Positions 26,091-34,839 of a stretch of 64,000 nucleotides of DNA are shown here, in pieces (positions within the stretch are counted from its first letter, which is position 1; each line of letters opens with the position of its first letter). The notes beneath the pieces were generated by a model that saw nothing but the letters and a program-made list of their open reading frames with translations, was not told the origin of the DNA and made no database searches. The position numbers were made by a program, and so were the translations under genes. The DNA comes from Christiangramia sp. (GTDB lineage Bacteria; Bacteroidota; Bacteroidia; Flavobacteriales; Flavobacteriaceae). Location of the stretch: NCBI RefSeq assembly GCF_029937855.1, contig NZ_JAPYPC010000017.1, positions 1 through 64,000 on the forward strand, in the 5' to 3' direction.

Positions 26091-28328
26091 TTGACCATCC
26101 CATTCACCACATATCAAAATGATCTTATAAAGTTTTTTAGGAGTACCGATTTCTCTAAAGCTATAGTATTAACTGTTTCTATCGTGATTCCCATTATAAT
26201 TTTTTCCAACATTGGAAATCTAGAAATAGGTATAAGCATTGCGATGGGATGTCTGCTTTCATCACCCAGTGATGTGCCAGGAAGTTTTAAGCATAAGGTA
26301 TATGGAATCCTGGCAGCGGCATTCCTTGGAGCACTCTCTTATTTTTCGGCGGGTTATGCGGCCATTCTCGTATGGACGGTAATTCCTATGTTATTTATAA
26401 TGATCTTCAGCATCTCTTATTTATCTATATATGGATTTAGGGCATCCCTAGTGACTTTTGCAGGTTTGCTGGCTGTGGTGCTTAGTTTTGCCAATCTTTC
26501 CTCCGGAATAGAAATCTGGCAAAAATCAATTCTAATATTAGCTGGAGGAATTTGGTATTTGCTTATAAGTATTTCCTGGTATTTTATAAGTCCTCAAAGG
26601 GCTACGGAACAGCTTCTGGCAGAAACCATGGAAATCACAGCCGATTATCTCAGGCTAAGAATTAAGTTGCTTAGATCCAACCAGGAAGATCAGCAGCTGC
26701 AAAAAGAACTTTTTCAGCTTCAAACAGATTTGAATGAGCATCATGAAACATTGAGGGATATATTAATACGGAGTAGGAAAATTTCCGGAAGCTCAGGTTA
26801 TGAACGTAAGAGACTACTCATTTTTATAGACCTCGTAGACATGCTGGAACTGGCAATGGCGCACCCAATAGACTATGAGAAAATGCGTAAATCATTTAAA
26901 AATGATGAGGAAACATTAAATATATTCGGAGATTTTACGCTTAAACTGGCAGATCAACTGGAAAAGATAGGTTTGGCTATGCATAAGCATACAGCGCTTC
27001 CGGAGAATAAAGTTCCTGAAAATTTTAAGAATCTAACACAAACCTTGAACAGGTTTAGGAGTAGGATAAACATTGAGGAGAAGCGTGAAGCGATGCTTTT
27101 ACTTAGAAACCTTTTTGATTATCAATCTAAACAGGTACAAAAAATCAATAATATAGACCGAATTTTAAGAAACCTGGAAAGCAAAAAGAACATCTTCTTT
27201 AAAGAAAAGGAAGTGCAAAAGTTCCTAACCCAACAGGATTATAGTATAAAAATCCTGCTAACGAACCTAAATTTCAGCTCTGCCATATTCAGACATTCTT
27301 TAAGGTTGGCTTTGGTTGTGGTAGTAGGTTATTTAATTGGAGATTATTTTTCAGTACAGAATTCATATTGGATCTTACTAACCGTTGTAGTAATCATGCG
27401 TCCAAATTATGGGCTTACGAAACAAAGAACAAGAAATAGGATCATTGGCACATTAATAGGAGGTGCTATCGCTATAGGAATTGTTTTTTTAACGCAGAAT
27501 GCCATTGTATATGCGGTTCTTGGAATTTTATCTTTAACCCTTGCCTTTTCTTTAATTCAGCGAAATTATACTACCGCTGCGATCTTTATTACCTTAAGTA
27601 TCATTTTCATTTACGCCCTGCTTCAACCTGAAGTACTCAATGTAATTCAATTTAGAGTTATAGATACCCTCATCGGAGCCGGATTGGCAGCACTTGGAAA
27701 TCTTATACTATGGCCAAAATGGGAGTTTCAAGACATACACCATGTAATAGCATCTTCCATTAAAGCAAATCTTGAATATTTAGATGAAATTGATTCTTAT
27801 TACCATGCAAAAAAAGAACTACCCTTATCTTATAAGTTGGCCAGAAAAAAAGCTTTTATTGAAATGGGAAATTTAAGCGGTGCTTTTCAACGAATGACGC
27901 AGGAACCAAAATCCAAACAAAAAGAACTCACTGTACTTTATGAAATTGTAGGTTTAAATCATACATTCTTAACAGCATCTGCATCATTAGGAACCTATAT
28001 AAGAACACATCCCACCACAAAGGCTTCTTCAGATTTTGAGGCTTATACCAAATCAATTTCTGTAAAGCTCCATAATTGTGTGAACATCCTTGAGTATAAA
28101 GAAATAGAGGAGAAGCCTGATGATCAGGTTTCGGAAGCCGGAAAATCCTTACATAAAAAATTTGACATCCTCGCCGAAGAAAGGGATACTGAGATTAAGG
28201 CTGGAAAGGAAAAAATAGATAAAGAGATGAGATTAAGGCTTCAGGAGGCTCATTTAGTAACGGGACAACTGGAATGGTTGTTGGATATTTCCCTGAAACT
28301 TAAGGATAATGTTCAAAAGCTAAGTTAA
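26091..28328 (+). CDS. FUSC-family inner-membrane protein (YccS-like)
   Basis: A 745-residue protein with two blocks of membrane helices (about residues 25-165 and 405-545), each followed by a long helical cytoplasmic region. This is the YccS/YhfK/FUSC architecture related to aromatic-acid exporters. Conserved text includes GSFKHKVYGILAAAFLGAL in the first block. The second block has YWILLTVVVIMRPNYGLT, then RNRIIGTLIGGAIAIG and RVIDTLIGAGLAALGN. It is probably an efflux-type transporter of unknown substrate. An in-frame stop lies five codons upstream and no ATG occurs before residue 50, so the start is TTG at 26091. The next gene follows after 7 bases. Confidence 0.87.
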   Translation: MTIPFTTYQNDLIKFFRSTDFSKAIVLTVSIVIPIIIFSNIGNLEIGISIAMGCLLSSPSDVPGSFKHKVYGILAAAFLGALSYFSAGYAAILVWTVIPMLFIMIFSISYLSIYGFRASLVTFAGLLAVVLSFANLSSGIEIWQKSILILAGGIWYLLISISWYFISPQRATEQLLAETMEITADYLRLRIKLLRSNQEDQQLQKELFQLQTDLNEHHETLRDILIRSRKISGSSGYERKRLLIFIDLVDMLELAMAHPIDYEKMRKSFKNDEETLNIFGDFTLKLADQLEKIGLAMHKHTALPENKVPENFKNLTQTLNRFRSRINIEEKREAMLLLRNLFDYQSKQVQKINNIDRILRNLESKKNIFFKEKEVQKFLTQQDYSIKILLTNLNFSSAIFRHSLRLALVVVVGYLIGDYFSVQNSYWILLTVVVIMRPNYGLTKQRTRNRIIGTLIGGAIAIGIVFLTQNAIVYAVLGILSLTLAFSLIQRNYTTAAIFITLSIIFIYALLQPEVLNVIQFRVIDTLIGAGLAALGNLILWPKWEFQDIHHVIASSIKANLEYLDEIDSYYHAKKELPLSYKLARKKAFIEMGNLSGAFQRMTQEPKSKQKELTVLYEIVGLNHTFLTASASLGTYIRTHPTTKASSDFEAYTKSISVKLHNCVNILEYKEIEEKPDDQVSEAGKSLHKKFDILAEERDTEIKAGKEKIDKEMRLRLQEAHLVTGQLEWLLDISLKLKDNVQKLS

Positions 28329-28335
28329 TAGAAGC

Positions 28336-28848
28336 ATGAGTAAGAGGGCATTCAGGAAATATTTAAAAACATTGAAAAAAGAAGATTTAGAGGAGCAGTT
28401 GCTTGATCTTTATAATCGGTTTGATGATGTAAAGGTTTTTTACAATTTTGTTTTTAATCCAAATGAAGAAAAGCTGGTAAAGGAAGCGAAATTTAAAATT
28501 TCAAAAGAATATTTCCCACCGACTAACAGAAAGCCTAAAAAACGCAGATCTGTAGCACATAAACTGATTAAACATTTCCTGAAATTGGAAATGGAACCAC
28601 ATGCTTTGGCAGATATCATGTTTTACAATATTGAAATAGCGCAAACCTTTTCAAATGACATAGAAAAAACAACAGAAGCCTTTGAAAAAAGTATGTTGAA
28701 ATCGTACGAGCAGGCAGCCGAATATGTTATTGTCAACGGAATAACATCTGAATTTTCTGCCAGGATCAATAAGATTGCCGAAGAAACCGAATCCCAAAAT
28801 TGGTCCAACGCCTATCAATTTGATCGTGTAAGGGATCAGTTTTTATAG
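28336..28848 (+). CDS. DUF6155-like conserved hypothetical protein
   Basis: A 170-residue soluble helical protein. The start SKRAFRKYLKTLKKEDLEEQLLDLY and then VKVFYNFVFNPNEEKLVKEAK recall the DUF6155 family of Bacteroidetes; the function is unknown. A basic patch PPTNRKPKKRRSVAHKLIKH lies in the middle, so nucleic-acid or membrane contact is possible but not shown. It follows the FUSC gene after 7 bases and is probably translated from the same message. Confidence 0.65.
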   Translation: MSKRAFRKYLKTLKKEDLEEQLLDLYNRFDDVKVFYNFVFNPNEEKLVKEAKFKISKEYFPPTNRKPKKRRSVAHKLIKHFLKLEMEPHALADIMFYNIEIAQTFSNDIEKTTEAFEKSMLKSYEQAAEYVIVNGITSEFSARINKIAEETESQNWSNAYQFDRVRDQFL

Positions 28849-28956
28849 ATATAAATTCATCTTTCTTAAGTTGGATTATTAGTATTCACTTCAATGAATT
28901 GCTTGTGTGATAGAAAGATTTTTGAATTTCTTTATTAAATCCATCTTATAATAAGC

Positions 28957-28987
28957 TTTCGGAGTTAATTGTAATTAAGTAAATTTG
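28957..28987 (+). promoter_or_regulatory. Promoter of the cysE-cysM operon
   Basis: A perfect -7 element TAAATTTG lies at 28980-28987, with a -33-like TTTC at 28957-28960 after a 19-base spacer. The predicted start is about 15 bases before the ATG at 29008. Confidence 0.55.
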
Positions 28988-29007
28988 AAGTTGACTAATG
29001 CACTGCT

Positions 29008-29799
29008 ATGGAGTTAGACAAAATTATTAAAGAGATTGAAGACCAAAAGTACCTTCCCAATCTCAATTTTAGTATCAAAGAAAAAACTGAAGCCTTTACT
29101 AAGAAGCTCTTTTATACCCTTTTTGATAAGCAAACTCCGGTTAAGGATAACCTTATGGAACTGGGTCTGGAATTTGAAGTTCTTGCAAAACTGGTTTGTT
29201 GGGAGCCAGGTTTGCCCTGCCAGGATATCTGGAAAGATTATCTAAACAAATTACCTGAAATCCTTAACAAATTGAACCTTGATGCCCAGGCAATAGCTAA
29301 AAATGATCCTGCGGCAAATTCAGTAGAAGAAGTTTATCTTTCTTATCCCGGCTTTTTTGCCATTGCTACCTATAGGCTAAGCCATGAATTTTACAAATTA
29401 GGTTTACCGCTGGTGCCAAGATTAATGACTGAATGCGCCCATAGCTTGACGGGAACAGATATAAATCCAGGCGCAAAAATTGGCAGATCATTTTTTATAG
29501 ATCACGCAACCGGTGTGGTCATTGGGGAAACCGCGGTGATAGATGATAATGTGAAAATTTACCAGGGTGTAACTTTAGGAGCACTTACGGTTAATAAAAC
29601 CCTGAAGAATATAAAACGTCATCCCACCATTGAAAAAAATGTAACTATATATGCCAACGCTACCATTTTAGGTGGAGAAACGGTAATAGGAGAGAATAGT
29701 GTGATAGGTGGAAACGTGTGGCTTACTAAATCTGTTCCTAAAGATTCGATGGTTTCCCATACTCCACAAATTAATATTAAAAATAATTCTGATAAATGA
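29008..29799 (+). CDS. cysE: Serine O-acetyltransferase
   Basis: A 263-residue enzyme that acetylates serine with acetyl-CoA, the first step of cysteine synthesis. The N-terminal helical domain is followed by a left-handed beta helix of hexapeptide repeats from about residue 150. The catalytic His/Asp segment is [16 protein letters not shown], then [12 protein letters not shown] and [17 protein letters not shown]. It differs from E. coli CysE in its long N terminus, as in other Bacteroidetes (EpsC-like). The stop overlaps the cysM start by 4 bases (ATGA), so the two are coupled. Confidence 0.93.
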   Translation: MELDKIIKEIEDQKYLPNLNFSIKEKTEAFTKKLFYTLFDKQTPVKDNLMELGLEFEVLAKLVCWEPGLPCQDIWKDYLNKLPEILNKLNLDAQAIAKNDPAANSVEEVYLSYPGFFAIATYRLSHEFYKLGLPLVPRLMTECAHSLTGTDINPGAKIGRSFFIDHATGVVIGETAVIDDNVKIYQGVTLGALTVNKTLKNIKRHPTIEKNVTIYANATILGGETVIGENSVIGGNVWLTKSVPKDSMVSHTPQINIKNNSDK

Positions 29800-30683
29800 A
29801 GAATTCCATAATAGACCTGCTGGGAAATACGCCTTTGGTAAAATCCACACGGCTTGTGAACAACTCTGAAGTTGAGTTATATTTTAAGCTGGAAGGTCAG
29901 AATCCAGGAGGAAGTGTAAAAGATCGGGCAGCTTATAATATGATTAAAAGTGCTTTGGATAGGGGTGATATTACAAAGGAAACAAAACTTATAGAAGCGA
30001 CCAGCGGAAATACGGGAATCGCCCTGGCGATGATCGCCGGTATTTTCGGTCTCGATATAGAATTGATAATGCCCGAAAATTCTACGGTGGAACGTGTACA
30101 AACCATGAGGGCCTATGGTGCAAAAGTTATACTTACCAATGCCGATGATGGGATAGAAGGTTCCAGGGATTTTGCCGAAGACAAAATGAATACTGGAGAT
30201 TATTTTATGCTCAACCAGTTTGGTAACGATGATAACTGGAGGGCCCATTATAAAACTACAGGTCCGGAAATTTGGAACGATACGCATCATAAGATAACGC
30301 ACTTTGTTTCTTCTATGGGGACTACCGGAACTATTATGGGGACAAGTACCTATTTAAAAGAAAAGAATAGTGATATCCAGATTGTGGGGGTGCAACCTAC
30401 AGATGATTCCAGGATTCCCGGGATTAGGAAATGGCCTGAAGCATATTTACCAAAGATTTTCAATCCTAAAAAAGTAGATAGGATATTAGAAGTAAGTGAG
30501 AAAGATGCTGTTCTTATGAGCCGAAGATTGGCCGAGGAAGAAGGGATTTTTGCAGGAATGAGTAGTGGTGGAGCTGCCGCAGCAGCTGTGAGATTATGTA
30601 ATGAGCTGGAAAGAGGCGTGGTAGTGAGTATAGTTTGTGATAGGGGAGATCGTTATCTTTCTTCAGATCTATTTGAGAAATAA
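29796..30683 (+). CDS. cysM: Cysteine synthase B (O-acetylserine sulfhydrylase)
   Basis: A 295-residue PLP enzyme that makes cysteine from O-acetylserine and sulfide or thiosulfate. The Schiff-base lysine is K42 in [11 protein letters not shown], the substrate loop is TSGNTG at 69-74, and the phosphate loop is [13 protein letters not shown]. The short length and the [18 protein letters not shown]-like stretch (here [18 protein letters not shown]) mark CysM rather than CysK. It is the second gene of the cysE-cysM operon. Confidence 0.94.
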   Translation: MKNSIIDLLGNTPLVKSTRLVNNSEVELYFKLEGQNPGGSVKDRAAYNMIKSALDRGDITKETKLIEATSGNTGIALAMIAGIFGLDIELIMPENSTVERVQTMRAYGAKVILTNADDGIEGSRDFAEDKMNTGDYFMLNQFGNDDNWRAHYKTTGPEIWNDTHHKITHFVSSMGTTGTIMGTSTYLKEKNSDIQIVGVQPTDDSRIPGIRKWPEAYLPKIFNPKKVDRILEVSEKDAVLMSRRLAEEEGIFAGMSSGGAAAAAVRLCNELERGVVVSIVCDRGDRYLSSDLFEK

Positions 30684-30685
30684 GA

Positions 30686-30784
30686 CTGCATAAATTTCAG
30701 TGTATTTTTGGTCTGAAAGATTTAATCTACATTCTAACCTTTTGATACTTATTAAAGTGTAGACATTTTCTAAAATTTATGCAG
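30686..30784. repeat. 12-base inverted repeat pair downstream of cysM
   Basis: CTGCATAAATTT at 30686-30697 and its exact complement AAATTTATGCAG at 30773-30784 are separated by 75 bases. A shorter pair lies inside (TCTACA at 30726-30731, TGTAGA at 30758-30763). Together they could fold into a long imperfect hairpin in the gap between the convergent cysM and the exported-protein gene. No T-run follows, so it is not a classical terminator; its meaning is unknown. Confidence 0.5.
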
Positions 30785-30800
30785 CCTTAAAAAATTTTCT

Positions 30801-31355
30801 CTAGTAATCTGTAGACGCTACTCCACTTATTGCTTTTCCAGGAATAATTTTCATTGTTGTTCGTTTCTTGCCTTTTTCAAGTTTAAAAGAATATTTCTCT
30901 TTATCTATTTGCTCTCCAAATCCTGAAGCAACATATTTGTTAGAAACCATAGTCCATCCCTGGAATTGAGAATAAACCTGATTTCTTACTTCATAAGGTA
31001 ATGGAATGTCTTTAAACCGTTGAAAGTTGCTAACTATTTCCCCATTGTCATTATAGGTGGCGGTGATGAATCCTTTAGAGCTTTTTGCGGTTACTATGAC
31101 CCCCCCTTTGTCCAGACCCTGGGCTTCCAGGAATCTTGCAACGTCAAAATTCTTTTTCATAAACGAAATTGCATTGGAGTGGAATTGACTTGAAAATTTC
31201 TCTTTAACTTTTACGATTCCGTTGGCGTAATCTTCAAAAACAATTTCTGCGCTTGGATCAAAATTCAATCTGGTTTCTTCCAGTTGAATAACTTTTTGAG
31301 AATAGGAGGTAAAAACCCATCCTACGACCAGAATTAATGTGATAAATTTTTTCAT
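30801..31355 (-). CDS. Exported hypothetical protein
   Basis: A 184-residue protein with a clear signal peptide (KKFITLILVVGWVFTSYSQ) and a mature part of about 165 residues that I do not recognise. Visible features are VIQLEETRLNFDPSAEIVF at the mature start, a GFITATYNDNGEIVSNFQRF stretch typical of beta-rich periplasmic domains, and a basic C terminus (KLEKGKKRTTMKIIPGKA). The NDNGEIV phrase resembles toxin-like or PepSY/BLIP-like exported repeat proteins of Bacteroidetes, but this is weak. Confidence 0.7.
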   Translation of the reverse strand: MKKFITLILVVGWVFTSYSQKVIQLEETRLNFDPSAEIVFEDYANGIVKVKEKFSSQFHSNAISFMKKNFDVARFLEAQGLDKGGVIVTAKSSKGFITATYNDNGEIVSNFQRFKDIPLPYEVRNQVYSQFQGWTMVSNKYVASGFGEQIDKEKYSFKLEKGKKRTTMKIIPGKAISGVASTDY

Positions 31356-31694
31356 AATGTGATCTTTTAATTGATGAATAAATTTTGTGAGAAGCTAAAA
31401 TAAAACATAAAATATTGTTAATGAAATACTTAAGTAGCACAAAACTGTTATTTTTCACTAGTGTCCGATAAAATTTTAAAGAACGAATCTGAACCAGGTA
31501 TTTTCAATAATTCAAAGCACTTTATTAATATCTATATCCTCCTTTTACAAATTTAGGCATGGTAGGATCCTTTGAAAACAGAGTTTAAAACTTCTTTTGT
31601 TTATTAATTTGTTAAGTTCAAGTCTAATTTCTTATAGCAAAAAGCGAAGCACCCTAGTTTCTTAAACCGGACCTGAATAATTATTTTTTTCAAT
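31356..31694. other. Intergenic stretch without recognised features
   Basis: About 340 AT-rich bases upstream of the exported protein. I see no gene longer than 20 codons with family support and no clear TAnnTTTG element here. The dispersed repeat copy A begins at its right end. Confidence 0.4.
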
Positions 31695-31883
31695 ATTACA
31701 GATCCCCCGACGGCTAAGGGTTCCTGCTTTACTATACCCTGGGAGAGGTCGGAATTGTTTTTTGGCAGTTCCAGGTGAGGGAAATAAAAATTTTAGTTTT
31801 TAGCCGGGAGGTAGGCCAAATTTATGGCGATAACTATCGGTACGCCGAAAACTTCTAAGACTTGCCTTTGAGAGAATCGGTAT
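31695..31883 (-). repeat. Dispersed intergenic repeat, copy A
   Basis: Copy A of a MITE-like family with four copies in this window. It shares with the reverse complement of copy C, in the same order, the pieces CCCCGACGGCT, CCCTGGGAGAGGTCGGAA, GGTGAGGGAAATAAAAATTT, GATAACTATCGG and CTAAGACTTGCCT. It overlaps the last codons of the Crp-family gene, whose stop codon (31855-31857) lies inside the element. Confidence 0.65.
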
Positions 31884-32598
31884 CAGGAAATTTTTTATCA
31901 TGTTTCTGCAATTCTTTCAGTAAAAGTGAAATATCCCGGATCTTAATCTGATTTCTTTGTAATGAGATAGATCCATTTTTCTTTAATTTCTGAAGATGTC
32001 TATTTACCACGGCCCTTGTAGAACCTATTAAGTGGGCTAATTCTTTGTTGGGTAAGTCATTTATTAATTTTAACTGATTAGAGTTTTTATCCACATTGTC
32101 CACTAACAGTTTTAAAAGACGGGTGGCAATATTAGCGAAAATTAATTGTGAAACATTTTCCTCCAGCATCCTCATCATCTTTGCTGAATAGGATAGAAAA
32201 TTTTTATAGTGAATTGGGTATTTGTTCAACCATAACCTTAATTGTTCCATCGGGATTGCTAAAACATAGATGTTATCCAGGCATTCATAATATACTTTGT
32301 GTTTGTCACCATCCAACAGGCAGAAAAGATCAAATACATCTGCTTTTTTGAGTAAAAAAAGGGTATGTTCTTTATGAGTAAGTTCATCCATATTATACAT
32401 TTTTATCCTGCCGGAAATAATGATGAAAAAATGGAAAAGAAATTTTTGATGGTTTATAATGCAGGTGTTTTTAGGCCATTTTTCTTCATGAAAATGAATC
32501 AGTAGCTTCAGCCATTCTTCTTTGTCAAGATCAGCAAAAAGTTCGCAGTTGGAGAGCGTGCTATAATGTTTGGAATATAAATTTTCTGCTGAATTCAA
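31855..32598 (-). CDS. Crp/Fnr-family transcriptional regulator
   Basis: A 247-residue regulator. Residues 15-130 form a cyclic-nucleotide-binding-like beta roll (CELFADLDKEEWLKLL; FIIISGRIKMYNMDEL; KADVFDLFCLLDGDKH). A dimer helix and a C-terminal winged helix follow (LPNKELAHLIGSTRAVVNRH). The canonical cAMP phosphate-binding Arg/Ser pair is not obvious, so the ligand is unknown. No iron-sulfur Cys set is present. No ATG occurs before residue 67, so the start is probably TTG at 32598. The last nine or so codons lie in a dispersed repeat, so the C-terminal tail may be recently acquired. Confidence 0.82.
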   Translation of the reverse strand: MNSAENLYSKHYSTLSNCELFADLDKEEWLKLLIHFHEEKWPKNTCIINHQKFLFHFFIIISGRIKMYNMDELTHKEHTLFLLKKADVFDLFCLLDGDKHKVYYECLDNIYVLAIPMEQLRLWLNKYPIHYKNFLSYSAKMMRMLEENVSQLIFANIATRLLKLLVDNVDKNSNQLKLINDLPNKELAHLIGSTRAVVNRHLQKLKKNGSISLQRNQIKIRDISLLLKELQKHDKKFPDTDSLKGKS

Positions 32599-32749
32599 TT
32601 TACCGGATTTTAAAGGATTAAAATTCCGGGGGATTTTAAAATGATTTTTTCACCTCTGAAAAAATTATCATCTTAAATAGGATAATGCTAATTTACGATA
32701 TTTTCAAAATAAACTTTGATTTATAAAGGCTTATAAACTGTAATATTTT

Positions 32750-32780
32750 TTTGAGTAATGCTTAAAATGGCTTATTTTTG
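32750..32780 (+). promoter_or_regulatory. Canonical Bacteroidetes promoter of the helicase gene
   Basis: TTTG at 32750-32753, a 19-base spacer, then TATTTTTG at 32773-32780: an exact match to TTTG-N19-TAnnTTTG. It predicts a transcription start near 32786 and shows that translation begins at the ATG at 32806, not further upstream. Confidence 0.75.
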
Positions 32781-32805
32781 CAAAATTGCTTACTTAAAAA
32801 AATCT

Positions 32806-34320
32806 ATGGCGTCAGAAACATTTGGTATTGAAAAGAAGAAAGTAGACAAGGAATTATATGATTACCAACAAAAGGATATAGATAAGATCTTTGGTGTTAT
32901 TGAGGAACATCCTGAAAATTATAACCTTCTTTATCAGTTACCTACAGGTGGTGGAAAAACGGTGATCTTCTCTCAAATGACGAGGGAGTATATCCAAAGA
33001 ACAAATAAAAAAGTTTTAATACTAACGCATAGAATAGAACTATGTAAGCAGACTTCTAAAATGCTTTCCGGTTTTGGTGTGCGCAATAAAATCATTAACA
33101 GTAAGGTCAAGGAATTACCAGATCAGAATGATTATATGTGTTTTGTTGCCATGGTGGAAACCCTGAATAACAGGCTTAATGATGAAAAACTTGAAATTCA
33201 GGATATAGGATTGGTAATTATTGATGAAGCGCATTATAATTCATTCAGGAAATTATTTAAATTCTTCGAGAAATGTTTTATTCTTGGAGTTACTGCCACG
33301 CCATTAAGTTCCAATATCAAACTTCCTATGAAGGATAATTACAGGGAACTTATTGTAGGGGATTCTATATCCTCTCTTATAGAAAAAGGTTTTCTGGCAA
33401 GGGCGAATATATATAGCTACAATGTTGGATTAACCAACCTAAAAGTGGGAATGAACGGGGATTATACCGTGAAATCTTCAGAAGAATTATATTCCAACTA
33501 TAGTATGCAGGAAAAACTTCTTACTGCCTATTATGAAAGATCAAAAGGAAAAAAAACACTGATTTTTAACAACGGTATTAATACCTCCGTAGAGGTTTAT
33601 TATACTTTTAAAAATGCAGGTTTACCTATAAGACACCTGGATAATACCACTAGTAAACAGGATAGAAAGGATATATTAAAATGGTTTAAACATACTCCAG
33701 ACGCCATCGTAACTTCGGTAAGTATTTTAACCACTGGTTTTGATGAGCCTACGGTGGAAACGATCATTTTAAATCGAGCTACAAAGTCTCTAACCCTTTA
33801 TTTCCAGATGATAGGTCGTGGTTCCCGGGTTCTTAAAAACAAGGATGAGTTCAATGTTATAGACCTTGGGAATAATATGGCCAGATTTGGTCACTGGAGT
33901 ACGCCTGTAGACTGGAAACAGATATTTAGATCTCCAGATTTTTATTTTGAAAACCTATTAAGCGATGAAGATATTGAAAGGGATTTTCAATACCAGATGC
34001 CTCCTGAACTTCGCGAACAATTTTCTAAAACAGAGGATGTTACCTTCGATATAGAAGAAGCTTACGATGAAGTAATTAAGAAAGGATTAAAATCTAAAGC
34101 AGTTCTGGAGTGGTCTATGGAACAACATGTAAAAATGTGTGTTGAGAATAGTGAAGATGTTTTTGATGCAAGAATACTTGCCAAGGAACTAAAAGATGAT
34201 ATCTCCTCTCGAATTAAACAATATTCTTATTGTATAAGTAAAAGCACCAAAAATTACCGCGACTGGCTTGAAGAGGATTATTCTCGAAAATTAAGGATGC
34301 AGATTAATAAAGAATTTTAG
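32806..34320 (+). CDS. Superfamily 2 DEAD/DEAH-box helicase
   Basis: A 504-residue SF2 helicase of the UvrB/RecG-like or type III restriction-like group without an attached nuclease. Motifs are DYQQKDIDKIFGV (Q region), PTGGGKTVIFSQM (Walker A), VIIDEAHYNSF (DEAH-like Walker B), GVTATPL (motif III), LIFNNGIN (IV), VTSVSILTTGFDEP (V) and FQMIGRGSRVL (VI, arginine finger). The C-terminal 120 residues are helical and charged and are not recognised. Likely a DNA helicase in repair or recombination. It overlaps the convergent DoxX-like gene by 4 bases. An earlier in-frame ATG is excluded because it lies inside the promoter. Confidence 0.88.
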   Translation: MASETFGIEKKKVDKELYDYQQKDIDKIFGVIEEHPENYNLLYQLPTGGGKTVIFSQMTREYIQRTNKKVLILTHRIELCKQTSKMLSGFGVRNKIINSKVKELPDQNDYMCFVAMVETLNNRLNDEKLEIQDIGLVIIDEAHYNSFRKLFKFFEKCFILGVTATPLSSNIKLPMKDNYRELIVGDSISSLIEKGFLARANIYSYNVGLTNLKVGMNGDYTVKSSEELYSNYSMQEKLLTAYYERSKGKKTLIFNNGINTSVEVYYTFKNAGLPIRHLDNTTSKQDRKDILKWFKHTPDAIVTSVSILTTGFDEPTVETIILNRATKSLTLYFQMIGRGSRVLKNKDEFNVIDLGNNMARFGHWSTPVDWKQIFRSPDFYFENLLSDEDIERDFQYQMPPELREQFSKTEDVTFDIEEAYDEVIKKGLKSKAVLEWSMEQHVKMCVENSEDVFDARILAKELKDDISSRIKQYSYCISKSTKNYRDWLEEDYSRKLRMQINKEF

Positions 34321-34805
34321 GATTCTGCATCTGAGGATTTAATTTTTTTATTGACGAATTCTCGTTCCCGAATATTTCCTCCTACTACTATGGCGGCTCC
34401 TATTATTAATAAATTTTTAATAATGTACTGCCCTTCCATACTTAACTGAAGTGGAAATTCTTTGAAAGCAACTTCCGGAAGGATAAAAAGGGGGAGAAAA
34501 GTACCTGGAATTTGAAAAACTAATAAAAGTATTGCCAGTCTTACCAGCTTTCTAAAACAGAGAAGCAAACCTATAAGTACTTCCCATACACCTAATATAG
34601 GAATAAAGCTATCTGGATCAAACCAGAAAACGGTAGCCGTAATGATATCATTAGCGGGACTTGCTCCAACAATCTTTAAATAGCCAAACCATATAAAAAT
34701 TAGTGCTAGGAAATATCTTAGAACAGGTTTCCCGTAGATGTACATCCACCGGGAAATTTTAAAATCAAGCTGGCTGAGTTTTGGTGGAATTGAATTTTTT
34801 TCCAT
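34317..34805 (-). CDS. DoxX-like membrane protein
   Basis: A 162-residue membrane protein with four hydrophobic helices (YFLALIFIWFGYLKIVGAS; FIPILGVWEVLIGLLLCF; LAILLLVFQIPGTFLPLFIL; YIIKNLLIIGAAIVVGG). The pattern fits the DoxX/DUF417 group of small quinone- or terminal-oxidase-associated proteins; the activity is unknown. It lies 34 bases downstream of the penicillin-binding protein gene, so the two may share a transcript, and it overlaps the helicase stop by 4 bases. Confidence 0.75.
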   Translation of the reverse strand: MEKNSIPPKLSQLDFKISRWMYIYGKPVLRYFLALIFIWFGYLKIVGASPANDIITATVFWFDPDSFIPILGVWEVLIGLLLCFRKLVRLAILLLVFQIPGTFLPLFILPEVAFKEFPLQLSMEGQYIIKNLLIIGAAIVVGGNIREREFVNKKIKSSDAES

Positions 34806-34839
34806 AGCTGAACATCTTATTTAAAAATATAGTGGTGAA

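Noticed and set aside
26091-28328. FUSC protein as a fused pair of separate genes.
   Set aside because: The double membrane block with helical linkers is the normal layout of the YccS group.
31418-31468. A 16-codon ORF in the gap upstream of the exported protein.
   Set aside because: Too short, with no signal or family support.
32758-32805. An earlier in-frame ATG for the helicase, adding 16 residues.
   Set aside because: It lies inside the -33/-7 promoter, so it would not be transcribed.
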